Positions 16,964 through 26,572 of a DNA stretch of 64,000 nt are shown here, piece after piece; the first letter of the stretch is position 1; each line of letters begins with the position of its first letter. The notes beneath the pieces are model-generated. The model was not told where the DNA came from. It searched no databases and saw only the letters and a list, made by a program, of their open reading frames with translations. The position numbers and the translations under genes are program-made. The stretch is from Mucilaginibacter boryungensis (GTDB taxonomy: Bacteria > Bacteroidota > Bacteroidia > Sphingobacteriales > Sphingobacteriaceae). Location of the stretch: positions 496,001 through 560,000 of the forward strand of contig NZ_JADFFM010000001.1 of the NCBI RefSeq assembly GCF_015221995.1, read 5' to 3'.

Positions 16964-18889
16964 ATGGATAAATATATCTGGCTTATTCCTTTGTTACCGC
17001 TTGCAGGGTTCGTGTTTAACGGACTTGGCCGCAATGTCCTTTCAAAAGGCGTTATCGGTTTTATCGGTACATTTTTGGTATTGGTGTCATTCGGTATCAG
17101 CTTAAGTGTGTTTTTTGAAGTGCAGCAAAAAGGGCACGCTATTAACCTAACCATGTTCGATTGGATAAGCGCCGGGACAATGCATGTGCCTTTTGCCTTT
17201 ATGGTCGATCAGTTGAGTGCTATAATGCTGCTGATCATCACCGGTGTCGGTACGCTGATTCATTTATACTCCATAGGCTATATGCACGATGATGCCGGTT
17301 TTGGTAAGTTCTTCGCTTACCTTAACCTGTTCATCTTCTTTATGCTATTGCTGGTAATGGGTTCAAACTACGTGGTAATGTTTATTGGCTGGGAAGGCGT
17401 AGGCTTGTGCTCATATTTACTTATCGGTTTCTGGTACACCAATCCTGCTTATGCAGATGCGGCTAAGAAAGCCTTTGTAATGAACCGTATTGGCGACCTT
17501 GGTTTCCTTATCGCTATATTTTTGATGGTAAATATGTTTGGCAGCCCATCGTTCAACGAGATATTTCCTAAAGTGCAAATGATGCACCCGGGCTATTGGA
17601 CCATTACTTTAGTTACTATATTGCTGTTTATCGGCGCTACAGGTAAATCGGCACAGATACCTTTGTTTACCTGGTTGCCCGATGCTATGGCCGGCCCAAC
17701 ACCGGTATCGGCGCTAATACACGCGGCTACCATGGTTACCGCGGGTATTTATATGATAGCGCGCAGCAACGCCTTGTTCTCGTTTGCGCCGGTAACAATG
17801 GAGATTGTAGCTATTATTGGTTTGGCAACTGCCTTACTGGCCGCGCTGATTGCCTTAACTCAAACAGATATTAAAAAGGTACTAGCTTATTCAACCGTAT
17901 CGCAATTAGGCTATATGTTTTTAGGTTTAGGCGTTGGCGCTTATACCGGCGGGTTCTTCCATGTAATCACACATGCCTTTTTTAAAGCTTTATTATTCCT
18001 TTGCGCAGGTTCGGTTATTCACGCGGTAAGCGGCGAACAGGATATGCGCAATATGGGCGGCCTTTGGAAAAAACTACCTATCACAGCCTGGACCATGCTT
18101 ATTGGTACTATTGCCATTGCAGGTATCCCGCCGTTCGCAGGCTTCTTCTCTAAAGATGAAATATTGGCACATGTCTACGAACACAGTAAGTGGATGTACG
18201 CCGTAGGTGTATTTACCGCCATGCTAACATCGTTCTACATGTTCCGTTTGATATTCCTTACCTTCTTTGGTAAATTCCGTGGCACCAGCGAGCAGGAGCA
18301 CCATTTGCACGAGTCACCTGCTAATATGACCATCCCGCTGATCATTTTAGCGGTGTTATCAATAGTTGGCGGCTTTATTGGTGTGCCCGAAGCTTTGGGC
18401 GGTCACCATGCTTTGGAACATTTCCTTGCCCCGGTATTCAGGAACCCTTATCTGCATAAAACTACCGAGGTTTTATCTGCAAATACAGAAATGACTTTAA
18501 TGGCTGTATCAGTTGGCGGTGCTATCATCGCGCTGATATATGCTTATATTAAATACGTTAAAAACAACCACGTGCCCGTGCGCGATGGGGAAGAACGCGG
18601 TCTGCTGGCAACCTTATCATACCATAAGTTTTATGTAGATGAATTGTATGATATCCTGTTCCGTAAACCGCTGGATGCACTGTCGGACTTCTTCTACAAA
18701 GTAGTTGATAAGCTGGGTATTGATGGCCTGGTGAATGGCATAGGTGCTGCCCCCGTTGAGGGTAGCAAAGGCCTGCGCCTGCTGCAAACAGGTAATGTGG
18801 GTTTCTATATTTTTATGATGGTGGTGGGCATTATTGCTGTACTTATTTATAGCCTGGGATTAACAGATATACTGCATATAAAAAAATGA
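16964..18889 (+). CDS. nuoL: NADH-quinone oxidoreductase subunit L
   Basis: Distal antiporter-like proton-pumping subunit of complex I; 641 residues with about 16 helices and the long lateral C-terminal helix. Family motifs include FIGWEGVGLCSYLLIGFW near residues 140-157, GKSAQIPLFTWLPDAMAGPTPVSALIHAATMVTAG near 227-261 with the conserved pumping lysine and histidines, and the HAFFKALLFLCAG segment near 337. The last four bases (ATGA) overlap the start of nuoM. Confidence 0.97.
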   Translation: MDKYIWLIPLLPLAGFVFNGLGRNVLSKGVIGFIGTFLVLVSFGISLSVFFEVQQKGHAINLTMFDWISAGTMHVPFAFMVDQLSAIMLLIITGVGTLIHLYSIGYMHDDAGFGKFFAYLNLFIFFMLLLVMGSNYVVMFIGWEGVGLCSYLLIGFWYTNPAYADAAKKAFVMNRIGDLGFLIAIFLMVNMFGSPSFNEIFPKVQMMHPGYWTITLVTILLFIGATGKSAQIPLFTWLPDAMAGPTPVSALIHAATMVTAGIYMIARSNALFSFAPVTMEIVAIIGLATALLAALIALTQTDIKKVLAYSTVSQLGYMFLGLGVGAYTGGFFHVITHAFFKALLFLCAGSVIHAVSGEQDMRNMGGLWKKLPITAWTMLIGTIAIAGIPPFAGFFSKDEILAHVYEHSKWMYAVGVFTAMLTSFYMFRLIFLTFFGKFRGTSEQEHHLHESPANMTIPLIILAVLSIVGGFIGVPEALGGHHALEHFLAPVFRNPYLHKTTEVLSANTEMTLMAVSVGGAIIALIYAYIKYVKNNHVPVRDGEERGLLATLSYHKFYVDELYDILFRKPLDALSDFFYKVVDKLGIDGLVNGIGAAPVEGSKGLRLLQTGNVGFYIFMMVVGIIAVLIYSLGLTDILHIKK

Positions 18890-20364
18890 CGGTTTCGATA
18901 TTACTTTTTTTACCTCTGCTTGCTGCGCTTATTCTTGTTTTTGTTAAGAACGAACAGGCTAAATATGCGGCATTGTTTTTTGCAGTAGCCGAACTGGCAC
19001 TGTCTGTTTATTACCTGGTTAACTTTGTACCTGATGCTTCTGTTCAGTTTGCGATAGACGCGTCGTGGATACCGCAATTTGGTATTTACTTTAGCGCCGG
19101 TATTGACGGTATCAATATTATTCCGGTAATGCTAACCACACTGCTGGTACCCATTATTATCCTGACTACTTTCAAGCACGATCAGCCAAGGGCAAACGCT
19201 TTTTACGCACTGATGCTATTTATGCAAACGGGTTTGCTGGTTGTATTTACCGCTTTGGATGGTTTCCTGTTTTACGTAGGCTGGGAAGCGGCGCTGATAC
19301 CTATTTATTTCATTTGCGCGCTATGGGGAGGCGAGAACAGGATAAAAGTAACGCTGAAGTTCTTTATCTATACCTTCGCCGGTTCGTTGTTTATGCTGGT
19401 AGCATTGATTTACCTGTACACACAAAACCCAAACAAAACTTTTGATATACATGAGCTTTACGGCTTAACCTTATCGCTTAAAGCGCAGGGTTGGTTGTTC
19501 CTGGCATTCTTTTTAGCGTTTGCTATTAAGATGCCGATATTCCCATTCCATACCTGGCAACCTGATACCTATACCGAAGCGCCAAGTGGTGGTACAATGA
19601 TGCTATCGGGTATAATGCTGAAGATGGGTATTTATGGCGCTATCCGCTGGATGATCCCTATTGCTCCACAGGGCTTTAATAAATTTTATCCATATGCAAT
19701 AACTTTGGCGGTTATCGGGATAGTTTATGCCAGCATCATCGCGTTCAGGCAAAAGGATGGTAAGCGTTTGGTTGCTTATTCGTCAATAGCGCACGTTGGT
19801 CTTATTGCAGCCGCTATTTTCGCATGGAACGTTAATGGTAATCAAGGCGCCATGATACAAATGCTTAATCACGGTATTAATGTGGTAGGTTTATTTTTTG
19901 TATGGGATATCATCAGCCGTAAAATGAATACACGCGATTTAAACCAGCTTGGTGGGATTGCTAAAAATAGCCCCTGGTTTGCGGTATCGTTCCTTATCAT
20001 CACTTTGGGTACAGTTGCACTGCCATTAACCAACGGGTTCATCGGCGAGTTTTTATTGCTGAACGGTGTTTACTATTACAACGTACGCCTGGCTATTGTG
20101 GCGGGCACTACTATTATATTAGGTGGTGTATATATGTTAAGGATGTATAAAAATGTGATGCAGGGCCCAACCAACGACCTGACCATTACCTTCACCGATA
20201 TTACCGGTAGCGAGCGGGTAGTAATGGTGATCATCTGCGCGCTGATCATCATAATAGGAATTTATCCGCAGCCTATTCTGCACTTAAGTGAAGCAGCGGT
20301 AACAGAATTGACGGCCACGGTAAATGCTAAAATGAGTCTTTTAGGGTCGAACTTTAAACCATAA
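18886..20364 (+). CDS. nuoM: NADH-quinone oxidoreductase subunit M
   Basis: Antiporter-like proton-pumping subunit; 492 residues with about 14 helices. Visible motifs are FYVGWEAALIPIYF near residues 131-144 with the conserved membrane glutamate, KMPIFPFHTWQPDTYTEAP near 218-236, and the loop LVAYSSIAHVGLI near 297-309. The 4-base ATGA overlap with nuoL indicates translational coupling. Confidence 0.97.
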   Translation: MTVSILLFLPLLAALILVFVKNEQAKYAALFFAVAELALSVYYLVNFVPDASVQFAIDASWIPQFGIYFSAGIDGINIIPVMLTTLLVPIIILTTFKHDQPRANAFYALMLFMQTGLLVVFTALDGFLFYVGWEAALIPIYFICALWGGENRIKVTLKFFIYTFAGSLFMLVALIYLYTQNPNKTFDIHELYGLTLSLKAQGWLFLAFFLAFAIKMPIFPFHTWQPDTYTEAPSGGTMMLSGIMLKMGIYGAIRWMIPIAPQGFNKFYPYAITLAVIGIVYASIIAFRQKDGKRLVAYSSIAHVGLIAAAIFAWNVNGNQGAMIQMLNHGINVVGLFFVWDIISRKMNTRDLNQLGGIAKNSPWFAVSFLIITLGTVALPLTNGFIGEFLLLNGVYYYNVRLAIVAGTTIILGGVYMLRMYKNVMQGPTNDLTITFTDITGSERVVMVIICALIIIIGIYPQPILHLSEAAVTELTATVNAKMSLLGSNFKP

Positions 20365-20407
20365 TTATTGTCAGGACCTGATATTATAAAGAAATTGGAA
20401 ATATAAA

Positions 20408-21790
20408 ATGAATACCCTCATCCTCATATCTGTTTTACCTATACTGTTGTTGTATTTGGGCTTATATAAAGCTAAAAATGCGTTGTTACCCGTAACCATT
20501 ATCGGTTTACTGGCGGCACTGGGTTTAGTAGTTGCAAAATGGAATACCGTTGCCGAGCCAATTTATCACGGCATGATGCAGTTTGATAGGTTCGCCATCG
20601 CTTTCTCGGCCATCACTATCCTATCGACCATACTGATCCTGATGCTGTCTAAAGATTACTTTGAACGCATTAGCAGTCACGTGGCCGAATACTATGCTAT
20701 TATTTTATTCTCCCTGGCGGGCATCGTGGTGATGGTATCATACCATAATTTAACCATGCTGTTTATCGGTATCGAGATCATGTCGGTAAGCTTGTACATA
20801 TTGGCGGGTATTAAAAAGAATGATTTTGCTTCAAACGAAGCAGCGCTGAAATATTTTCTGATGGGTGCCTTTTCTACGGGTTTCCTGTTGTTCGGCATTA
20901 CGCTCATTTATGGAGCTACAGGTTCGTTCGACCTGGATGTGATCCGCGACTGGGCTTTAACCCATACCAGCAAAACCGTTGACCCGATGTTTTACACGGG
21001 TATTATGCTGATGATAGTTGGTCTGTGTTTTAAGGTAGGCGCCGCGCCATTCCATTTTTGGACACCGGACGTTTACGAAGGCTCACCAACTTTAATCACT
21101 GCGTTCATGTCTACCGTAGTTAAAACGGCTGGCTTCGCGGCTTTCTTAAGATTGTTTTCTACTTGCTTCGCCTCGGTATCCGATTTCTGGATGCCTACGC
21201 TAATGGCTATCACTATACTTACCTTGTGTATAGGCAATATCACTGCGCTGTATCAGCAAAGTTTTAAAAGAATGCTGGCGTTCTCCAGCATTTCGCATGC
21301 GGGTTATTTGTTGTTCGCTATTGTTGCGCTGGGCGTAAACTCAGGAAATTCAGTGTTCATATATGCCACGGCTTATTCAGTTGCCTCTATCATTGCCTTT
21401 GCAGTGCTGATATTGGTTCAGCAGCAATCCGGTAACGATAATTTTGAAAGCTTTAACGGCTTAGGAAAAAGTAACCCATTCCTGGCGTTTGTGCTTACGG
21501 TAGCTATGCTTTCGTTAGCAGGCATACCACTTACCGCAGGGTTTATTGGTAAATTTTTTATGTTTAGCGCTGCTGTGGCCAAATTGCAAATATGGATGGT
21601 GGTTATAGCAGTGATAAATGCCATCATCAGCATTTTCTACTACTTCCGGGTTATTGTGGCCATGTATTTCCGCAGCGCCGACCGTACCGAAATGGTTATA
21701 CCGGGTTATTTTAATGTAGTGCTGGCGCTATCGGCTATCATCACTATCATTATTGGCATTTACCCAAGTGTTATTGCTAACTTGATTTAA
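20408..21790 (+). CDS. nuoN: NADH-quinone oxidoreductase subunit N
   Basis: Third antiporter-like subunit of complex I; 460 residues with about 14 helices. IEIMSVSLYILAGI near 122-135 contains the membrane glutamate, and VGAAPFHFWTPDVYEGSPT near 211-229 is the family signature. It is the last nuo gene, 43 bases after nuoM. No strong terminator is seen between its stop and the AT-rich accessory segment that begins about 70 bases later. Confidence 0.97.
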   Translation: MNTLILISVLPILLLYLGLYKAKNALLPVTIIGLLAALGLVVAKWNTVAEPIYHGMMQFDRFAIAFSAITILSTILILMLSKDYFERISSHVAEYYAIILFSLAGIVVMVSYHNLTMLFIGIEIMSVSLYILAGIKKNDFASNEAALKYFLMGAFSTGFLLFGITLIYGATGSFDLDVIRDWALTHTSKTVDPMFYTGIMLMIVGLCFKVGAAPFHFWTPDVYEGSPTLITAFMSTVVKTAGFAAFLRLFSTCFASVSDFWMPTLMAITILTLCIGNITALYQQSFKRMLAFSSISHAGYLLFAIVALGVNSGNSVFIYATAYSVASIIAFAVLILVQQQSGNDNFESFNGLGKSNPFLAFVLTVAMLSLAGIPLTAGFIGKFFMFSAAVAKLQIWMVVIAVINAIISIFYYFRVIVAMYFRSADRTEMVIPGYFNVVLALSAIITIIIGIYPSVIANLI

Positions 21791-21863
21791 CTTCCTTATT
21801 ATACCATAATATTTAGGTATTGACAATTACATTTAATCTGTTTAATTTCAAAACAAATTAGAT

Positions 21864-23105
21864 GTGATTGTTGCATCTGCATTAGCATTACCTAAACTGA
21901 AACTTCGACCACATATTCCTTTTTTAATCATGCTGTTTTGCATGGTTATTTCTGCTTTTTCCGGAAATAGATCTTTAACATGCGGTTGCTGTGTAGCATG
22001 TAGTTGGTTATACTTATATAACGCCAATTTTGATAAAAAGAAGATTTTTTTATCAGCAATATTTTTCGCTGTAATTTTAGTATTGGCAGTTTTGGTTTTT
22101 AAGCAAGATTCATCCAGCGGAAGATTACTGATATATAAAATATCATTACAGATATTAAATAAACATTTCGTAACTGGCGTAGGATTGGGGAATTTTAAAA
22201 CAACCTATCTGTATGCGCAGGCCGATTATTTTAGGGCAGGTCACTTTACGATCAAAGAGTTGCTGCTTGCAGATAGTACGCAGTATGCATTTAATGAATA
22301 TCTCCAATTTGTTATTGAATTAGGTTTAGCGGGATTTGTGCTTATCATCTGCTTTTATAGCCTGATGTTTATAATTATAAAAAAAGCCATACAAAAAAAA
22401 TCTTCACAATTATTATTAATATGTATTTCTCTATTCATTGCATTAACTATAGCCGCTTGTTTTAGCTATGTATTCCATATAGCAATTTTTGCTGCCATCT
22501 ACATCGCTTGCAGTACATATATCGCTTGTTTTACCTTAACTAAAGGGTGGACTAAAAGTATTCTTATTGCAGTTTCAGTAATTAGCGTAGCTGCAATTTG
22601 GATAAACAATTACTCGTTGTTTATATTTCATTCAAATGCTCTTGAAAAATTTAAAGAAGCAAACGAATTAGGGCAAGCTGGATATAAATCAGAAGCTTAC
22701 CAAAAAATGGATAGCTTATATGAAGATTTAAAAGACTACCAGTTATACCTGGAAACCTTTGGCAACTTAGCATTACAACAAGGCTATCCGCAAAAAGCGT
22801 TAACCGCATTTCAACAGCAAAAAAAACGTAAACTTTATTACAACCTTTTTGCAAACATCGGCGATTGTTATAACAAATTAAATCAAAAAAGTGAGGCCGA
22901 GAAGAATTACCAGTTAGCCGTAAATATGGTTCCAAACCGTTTTGTTAGCAGGTACAGATTGTTTGAATTTTATCTGTATAATAATGAACCCCAAAAAGCA
23001 TTAATAGTGGGGAAAGGTATATTGCATCTTCCAGCTAAAATACCGTCGGCCCAAGTAAATCATATTAAAAGCATCGTACAAATCAAATTAAATCAGCTTA
23101 AATAA
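21864..23105 (+). pseudogene. 5'-truncated O-antigen polymerase/ligase-like protein with TPR tail
   Basis: The 413-residue frame starts at a GTG 73 bases after nuoN; an ATG two bases earlier reads straight into TGA. It resembles the C-terminal half of Wzy/O-antigen ligase proteins: a SSGRLLIYKISLQIL helix start near residue 88, the VTGVGLGNF turn, AFNEYLQFVIELGLAGF near 144-160, then helices and a TPR-like tail (about 250-400). Full-length relatives have several more N-terminal helices and about 550-600 residues, so roughly the first third is missing. It may be a decayed remnant or a short functional paralogue. Base composition looks more AT-rich than nuoN. Confidence 0.5.
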
Positions 23106-23191
23106 AGAAAATAGAATTTCGGTAACCTTTTTTGCGGGAGTCCGTAAAAGGTAATAAAATCCTAAACTTCATTAACCTAAACTAAAAAACA

Positions 23192-24769
23192 ATGAAATTG
23201 AAATTTACCAGTTTAGCATTAATTGCTATTGTTATCTTTTTTTCGTGTCGTAAAAGTTACGATACCTCTAACGCCAATTTAGAAACGACAGTTTCAAAAA
23301 CATTTTCAGTAAAAGACGCCCAAAGTTATTTGGATACTAATCTGCATCTAAAAGCAAGTAGCCTGAATAGTATTGTTTTAAATTCAACAAGGCATCTTTC
23401 AAGTAGTGCATATTTTATGTTTAATAGGGCTAAAGTGGGTAGTATTAGACAATTCGAAGTAGTGGAAATACCGGTTGCACTAAGCAATAACGTAATTCCC
23501 TTTTATAATTTCGCTAAAGACAACTTAAAATATAAACCGGATATGTCGGTTTTTCATGCATCTTTCACCCGTATGCTTGTTTATAAAAACCAACAAACAA
23601 AAGAGATTAGCAGCGTATTAGTTACCTATATCCCGGATAAGGAATATTTATTGGCTAATAAAAATGACGCCAGCAATAATACTATTGCAAAAATGAGCCC
23701 GTTATTTAAAGGTTACCTGCAATACCAAGATAAAGATGGAAATATTAAATATGTGTTACGTATTATAAATGGACGAACAGTGCACAAATATGTTTACAGC
23801 GCTTCTGGCCGGATGGCCATACAGGGCACCAAACTGAAAGTGAATGATTGGGTGGAGCAATGCGTTGACCATTACCAGGTGGGCTGTGTTGTGGGGCCGG
23901 AAGGCGAACTTATTAATTGTGGCGAACCGGTATATCTTGGAACCGATTGTACTATTTGGTACGAACCTGATAGCCCAAATAATAATGACCCGACACCACC
24001 GGAGGACAATGGCGGCAGTGGCGGTGGCGGTGGCGGTAGTGCGGGTGGTGGCATAGCTACTTTAAGTGTTCAAGGCATTAATCTTCCTCCATGTATTACG
24101 GCTATACTTAATAGTATTAATAGCGCTGCGTATCAGGTTGCTGCAGTAGCAAGTATGTTTAATGATCCAATTGACATACCTGATTCATACGGCGTAGGCA
24201 CAATGCTGAATACGGTAATGAATAATCCAGCTTATGGAATTACGTTTTCTGTAGGCAATAATTTCCCAGGGACAAACGCATCAACAAGTCCGTCAGCACT
24301 TTATCCAGTTACTACAGAATTGCAAAGCTCTTACACTAGTACTGCGACGCAACTTTCCGTTGCCAGAACCATAATGCATGAGACAATACATGCTTATTTT
24401 CAGTACGGCTTGGCGAATTTTCAAAATGATCCTAATTTCGCTAACTTTCAAACAATAAACGACGTGTTGTTTGATACTAATGGCAACCCGCAGAACGATC
24501 AGAACTTAGCACAACATAATGCCATGGCATTAGATTATGTAAGTGGAATTACAAGTATGCTCGTTATTTATGCAAATATGAATAACATAACATCTCCGGA
24601 CCCCAATAGAACAATCCAGGAATATTGTTCGGATTTAGCCTGGGCTGGACTATTTGGTACGAATGCATATAAAAGTTTGTCACAAACTGATCGAGATCGT
24701 ATTAATGATACTGCTTTAAAAGAACAAGATAATTTACAAGGTTCAACGGGGAAAAAGGCATGCCAATGA
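23192..24769 (+). CDS. Lipoprotein with Gly-rich linker and HExxH metallopeptidase-like domain
   Basis: A 525-residue exported protein that I cannot assign to a named family. The signal ends in a lipobox (FFSC, Cys19). Residues 25-250 form a conserved-looking extracytoplasmic domain that ends in a cysteine-containing segment. Residues about 260-287 are a Pro/Asn/Gly linker. The C-terminal part holds MHETIHAYF with His396-Glu397 and His400, a zincin HExxH motif, followed by AQHNAMALDYVSG and YCSDLAWAGL. This layout (lipid anchor, N-terminal domain, flexible linker, enzymatic end) resembles polymorphic-toxin delivery proteins. The stop overlaps the next start as ATGA, so the two are coupled. 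Function is inferred. Confidence 0.65.
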   Translation: MKLKFTSLALIAIVIFFSCRKSYDTSNANLETTVSKTFSVKDAQSYLDTNLHLKASSLNSIVLNSTRHLSSSAYFMFNRAKVGSIRQFEVVEIPVALSNNVIPFYNFAKDNLKYKPDMSVFHASFTRMLVYKNQQTKEISSVLVTYIPDKEYLLANKNDASNNTIAKMSPLFKGYLQYQDKDGNIKYVLRIINGRTVHKYVYSASGRMAIQGTKLKVNDWVEQCVDHYQVGCVVGPEGELINCGEPVYLGTDCTIWYEPDSPNNNDPTPPEDNGGSGGGGGGSAGGGIATLSVQGINLPPCITAILNSINSAAYQVAAVASMFNDPIDIPDSYGVGTMLNTVMNNPAYGITFSVGNNFPGTNASTSPSALYPVTTELQSSYTSTATQLSVARTIMHETIHAYFQYGLANFQNDPNFANFQTINDVLFDTNGNPQNDQNLAQHNAMALDYVSGITSMLVIYANMNNITSPDPNRTIQEYCSDLAWAGLFGTNAYKSLSQTDRDRINDTALKEQDNLQGSTGKKACQ

Positions 24770-25281
24770 GAATCAAAAACATTTTAATGATTACCATGCT
24801 TCTATATGGATGTGGGGTAACAGCGCAGGTAACTGATACCGGAAAAGGAAATGAATTTTATCAACACCTGATCATTGGATTGGGTGTTGATAAAGATATC
24901 CCGATATATTATAAAACATCACTATCTGTGTTTAAACGGGTTGACTTAAAAAATGATAAATTGAGGTGGATAGGAAAGGATCAAGTTTCTGGAATAGCTG
25001 CTTTTTTAAATCAGGTCGATCCCAATCAATTAAAAGAAAATGAATCGCTATCTAAAATAGAGGGGCATCCGTTTACAGTAAAAAAATATGAAAGCATTAA
25101 TTCGCGATCACAGCCATTTTTAGAATTATCGCCTATAGTTTATTCAAGTGATAAAAGTTTGGCGCTTTGTTCTGTTTATCATTGGAGCAGCCCGGAAGCG
25201 GCGAGCGAAACTATTTATATTCTACAGCATCAATCATCCGGATGGAAAATCGTTAGGTTTTTGGTTGTGTCAATTTCTTAA
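24766..25281 (+). CDS. Small exported protein coupled to the metallopeptidase lipoprotein
   Basis: A 171-residue protein with an N-terminal signal; cleavage could follow VTA near residue 20 (signal peptidase I), or Cys16 in LLYGC could be a lipobox. The ATG at 24766 is preferred to one at 24760 because it overlaps the previous stop as ATGA. The mature part is mixed alpha/beta with no motif I recognise. It ends with SGWKIVRFLVVSIS, reminiscent of small NTF2/SnoaL-like or immunity-type folds, though this is a guess. Tight coupling to an exported putative peptidase makes an inhibitor or immunity role worth testing. Confidence 0.6.
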   Translation: MRIKNILMITMLLYGCGVTAQVTDTGKGNEFYQHLIIGLGVDKDIPIYYKTSLSVFKRVDLKNDKLRWIGKDQVSGIAAFLNQVDPNQLKENESLSKIEGHPFTVKKYESINSRSQPFLELSPIVYSSDKSLALCSVYHWSSPEAASETIYILQHQSSGWKIVRFLVVSIS

Positions 25282-25358
25282 TTATTGTAAAATTTAATAA
25301 AGTCAATGTACTAACAATAAACATTATCCGCATTTGACTATCACAAAAGAAGCCGGCT

Positions 25359-25757
25359 ATGAAAAAAAAAATTTTTTTTATAAGTTGTTTTTCTTTAATG
25401 TATTTAATTTCTTGCTCTGTTAATCATGAGATTGTGAAACCAAAGTCGGGTGATTATCAATGGCAGGTTACTCATTCCTCCCAGGCGTCCGCCCCGGTAA
25501 TTTGTGGTACTGTTAATGACTTTGATACTAAAAAGCCATTAGGTAAAAATGGTGCAATAAAGATCAATCAAAGTGTAAAACAAAAAACCGATTTGAATGG
25601 GGGATTTTCGTTCAAAGTTGAACCTGGAAAATACGCTTTCACAATAGTTGCCTTCCCATATGATTTAGTAACGACAAAAAAAATACAAGTAAATCTTGGT
25701 GATTCGGTTAAGTTAAAAGTGTACCTCAAGCCTAGCAGTGAACCCATGGTTGACTAA
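25359..25757 (+). CDS. CarboxypepD_reg-like domain lipoprotein
   Basis: A 132-residue lipoprotein (lipobox LISC, Cys19). Residues about 45-128 look like a small beta-sandwich of the carboxypeptidase regulatory-like type: ICGTVNDFDTKKPLGKNGAIKIN, then TDLNGGFSFKVEPGKYAFTIVAFPY. Such domains occur as plug-proximal extensions of TonB receptors and as stand-alone surface lipoproteins. It lies 77 bases after the coupled pair and ends the AT-rich accessory segment, followed by a long terminator. Role unknown. Confidence 0.65.
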   Translation: MKKKIFFISCFSLMYLISCSVNHEIVKPKSGDYQWQVTHSSQASAPVICGTVNDFDTKKPLGKNGAIKINQSVKQKTDLNGGFSFKVEPGKYAFTIVAFPYDLVTTKKIQVNLGDSVKLKVYLKPSSEPMVD

Positions 25758-25785
25758 ATTTTTTTGATCACATAAATAAGCTTAA

Positions 25786-25830
25786 GATATACAAACGAGG
25801 CGGGCTAACACCCGCCTCGTTTTGTATATC
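25786..25830. terminator. Long hairpin terminator at the end of the accessory segment
   Basis: Core arms 25796-25804 and 25811-25819 (CGAGGCGGG / CCCGCCTCG) with a 6-base loop, extended outward by AAA/TTTT and GATATAC/GTATATC pairs to a stem of about 19 pairs with one bulge. The T-tract in the right arm and A-tract in the left would let it stop transcription in either direction. Confidence 0.85.
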
Positions 25831-25897
25831 GTGTTATTTAATAGTTATAGGCAGTAAATACTACAAGTAAAATAATATTTGTAGTTTTACTTATTAC

Positions 25898-26554
25898 ATG
25901 GAAAGTTTCTGGGAACATCTGCACACTTTAACCGATGCTAATTCCATCATAAGTACCGGGGGCTTTTACCTATTACTTATTGTTGTATATGCTGAAACGG
26001 GCCTCTTTTTCGGGTTTTTTTTACCCGGCGACTACCTGCTGTTTATGGCCGGCCTTTTTTGCGCGACAGGTATATTAGATGTCTCTATTTATTTATTATT
26101 AGGCGGGTTGATGATTGCGGGTATATTGGGTAATTATACCGGCTATTGGTTTGGTTACCGAACAGGCCCCTTACTGTTCAACCGCAACGAATCAATCTTC
26201 TTTAAAAAACGCTATGTGGTAATGGCAGAAGCGTTTTATGAAAAATATGGTGGCATGGCTTTGGTTTTAGGCAGATTTTTCCCCATAATCAGAACTTTTG
26301 CACCTATCTTTGCAGGTGTTGTAAAAGTGGACATTAAAAAGTTCACTATCTATAACATAATAGGGAGCGTAGCCTGGGTATGTACATTAACATTAATAGG
26401 TTTCTTCCTGGGGCTTAAATATCCCGGGATAAAAGATTACCTTCAATACATTATTGTTGGTTTAATTGTAATAACAGCTATCCCATTGGTAGTAGCATTT
26501 GCCCGAAGAAAAGGGTTTATTGATACAGAAGAAAATAAAACAAATAAGGCATAA
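25898..26554 (+). CDS. DedA family membrane protein
   Basis: A 218-residue DedA/SNARE-associated membrane protein. Family members are thought to flip or scramble undecaprenyl phosphate or phospholipids in the inner membrane. Motifs include FGFFLPGDYLLFMAG near residues 42-56 and GRFFPIIRTFAPIFAG near 126-141, the latter containing the conserved arginines of re-entrant helices. Four to six hydrophobic segments are visible. The next gene, pyrophosphatase, begins 18 bases later. Confidence 0.92.
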   Translation: MESFWEHLHTLTDANSIISTGGFYLLLIVVYAETGLFFGFFLPGDYLLFMAGLFCATGILDVSIYLLLGGLMIAGILGNYTGYWFGYRTGPLLFNRNESIFFKKRYVVMAEAFYEKYGGMALVLGRFFPIIRTFAPIFAGVVKVDIKKFTIYNIIGSVAWVCTLTLIGFFLGLKYPGIKDYLQYIIVGLIVITAIPLVVAFARRKGFIDTEENKTNKA

Positions 26555-26572
26555 TTATATTTAATATAGCAA

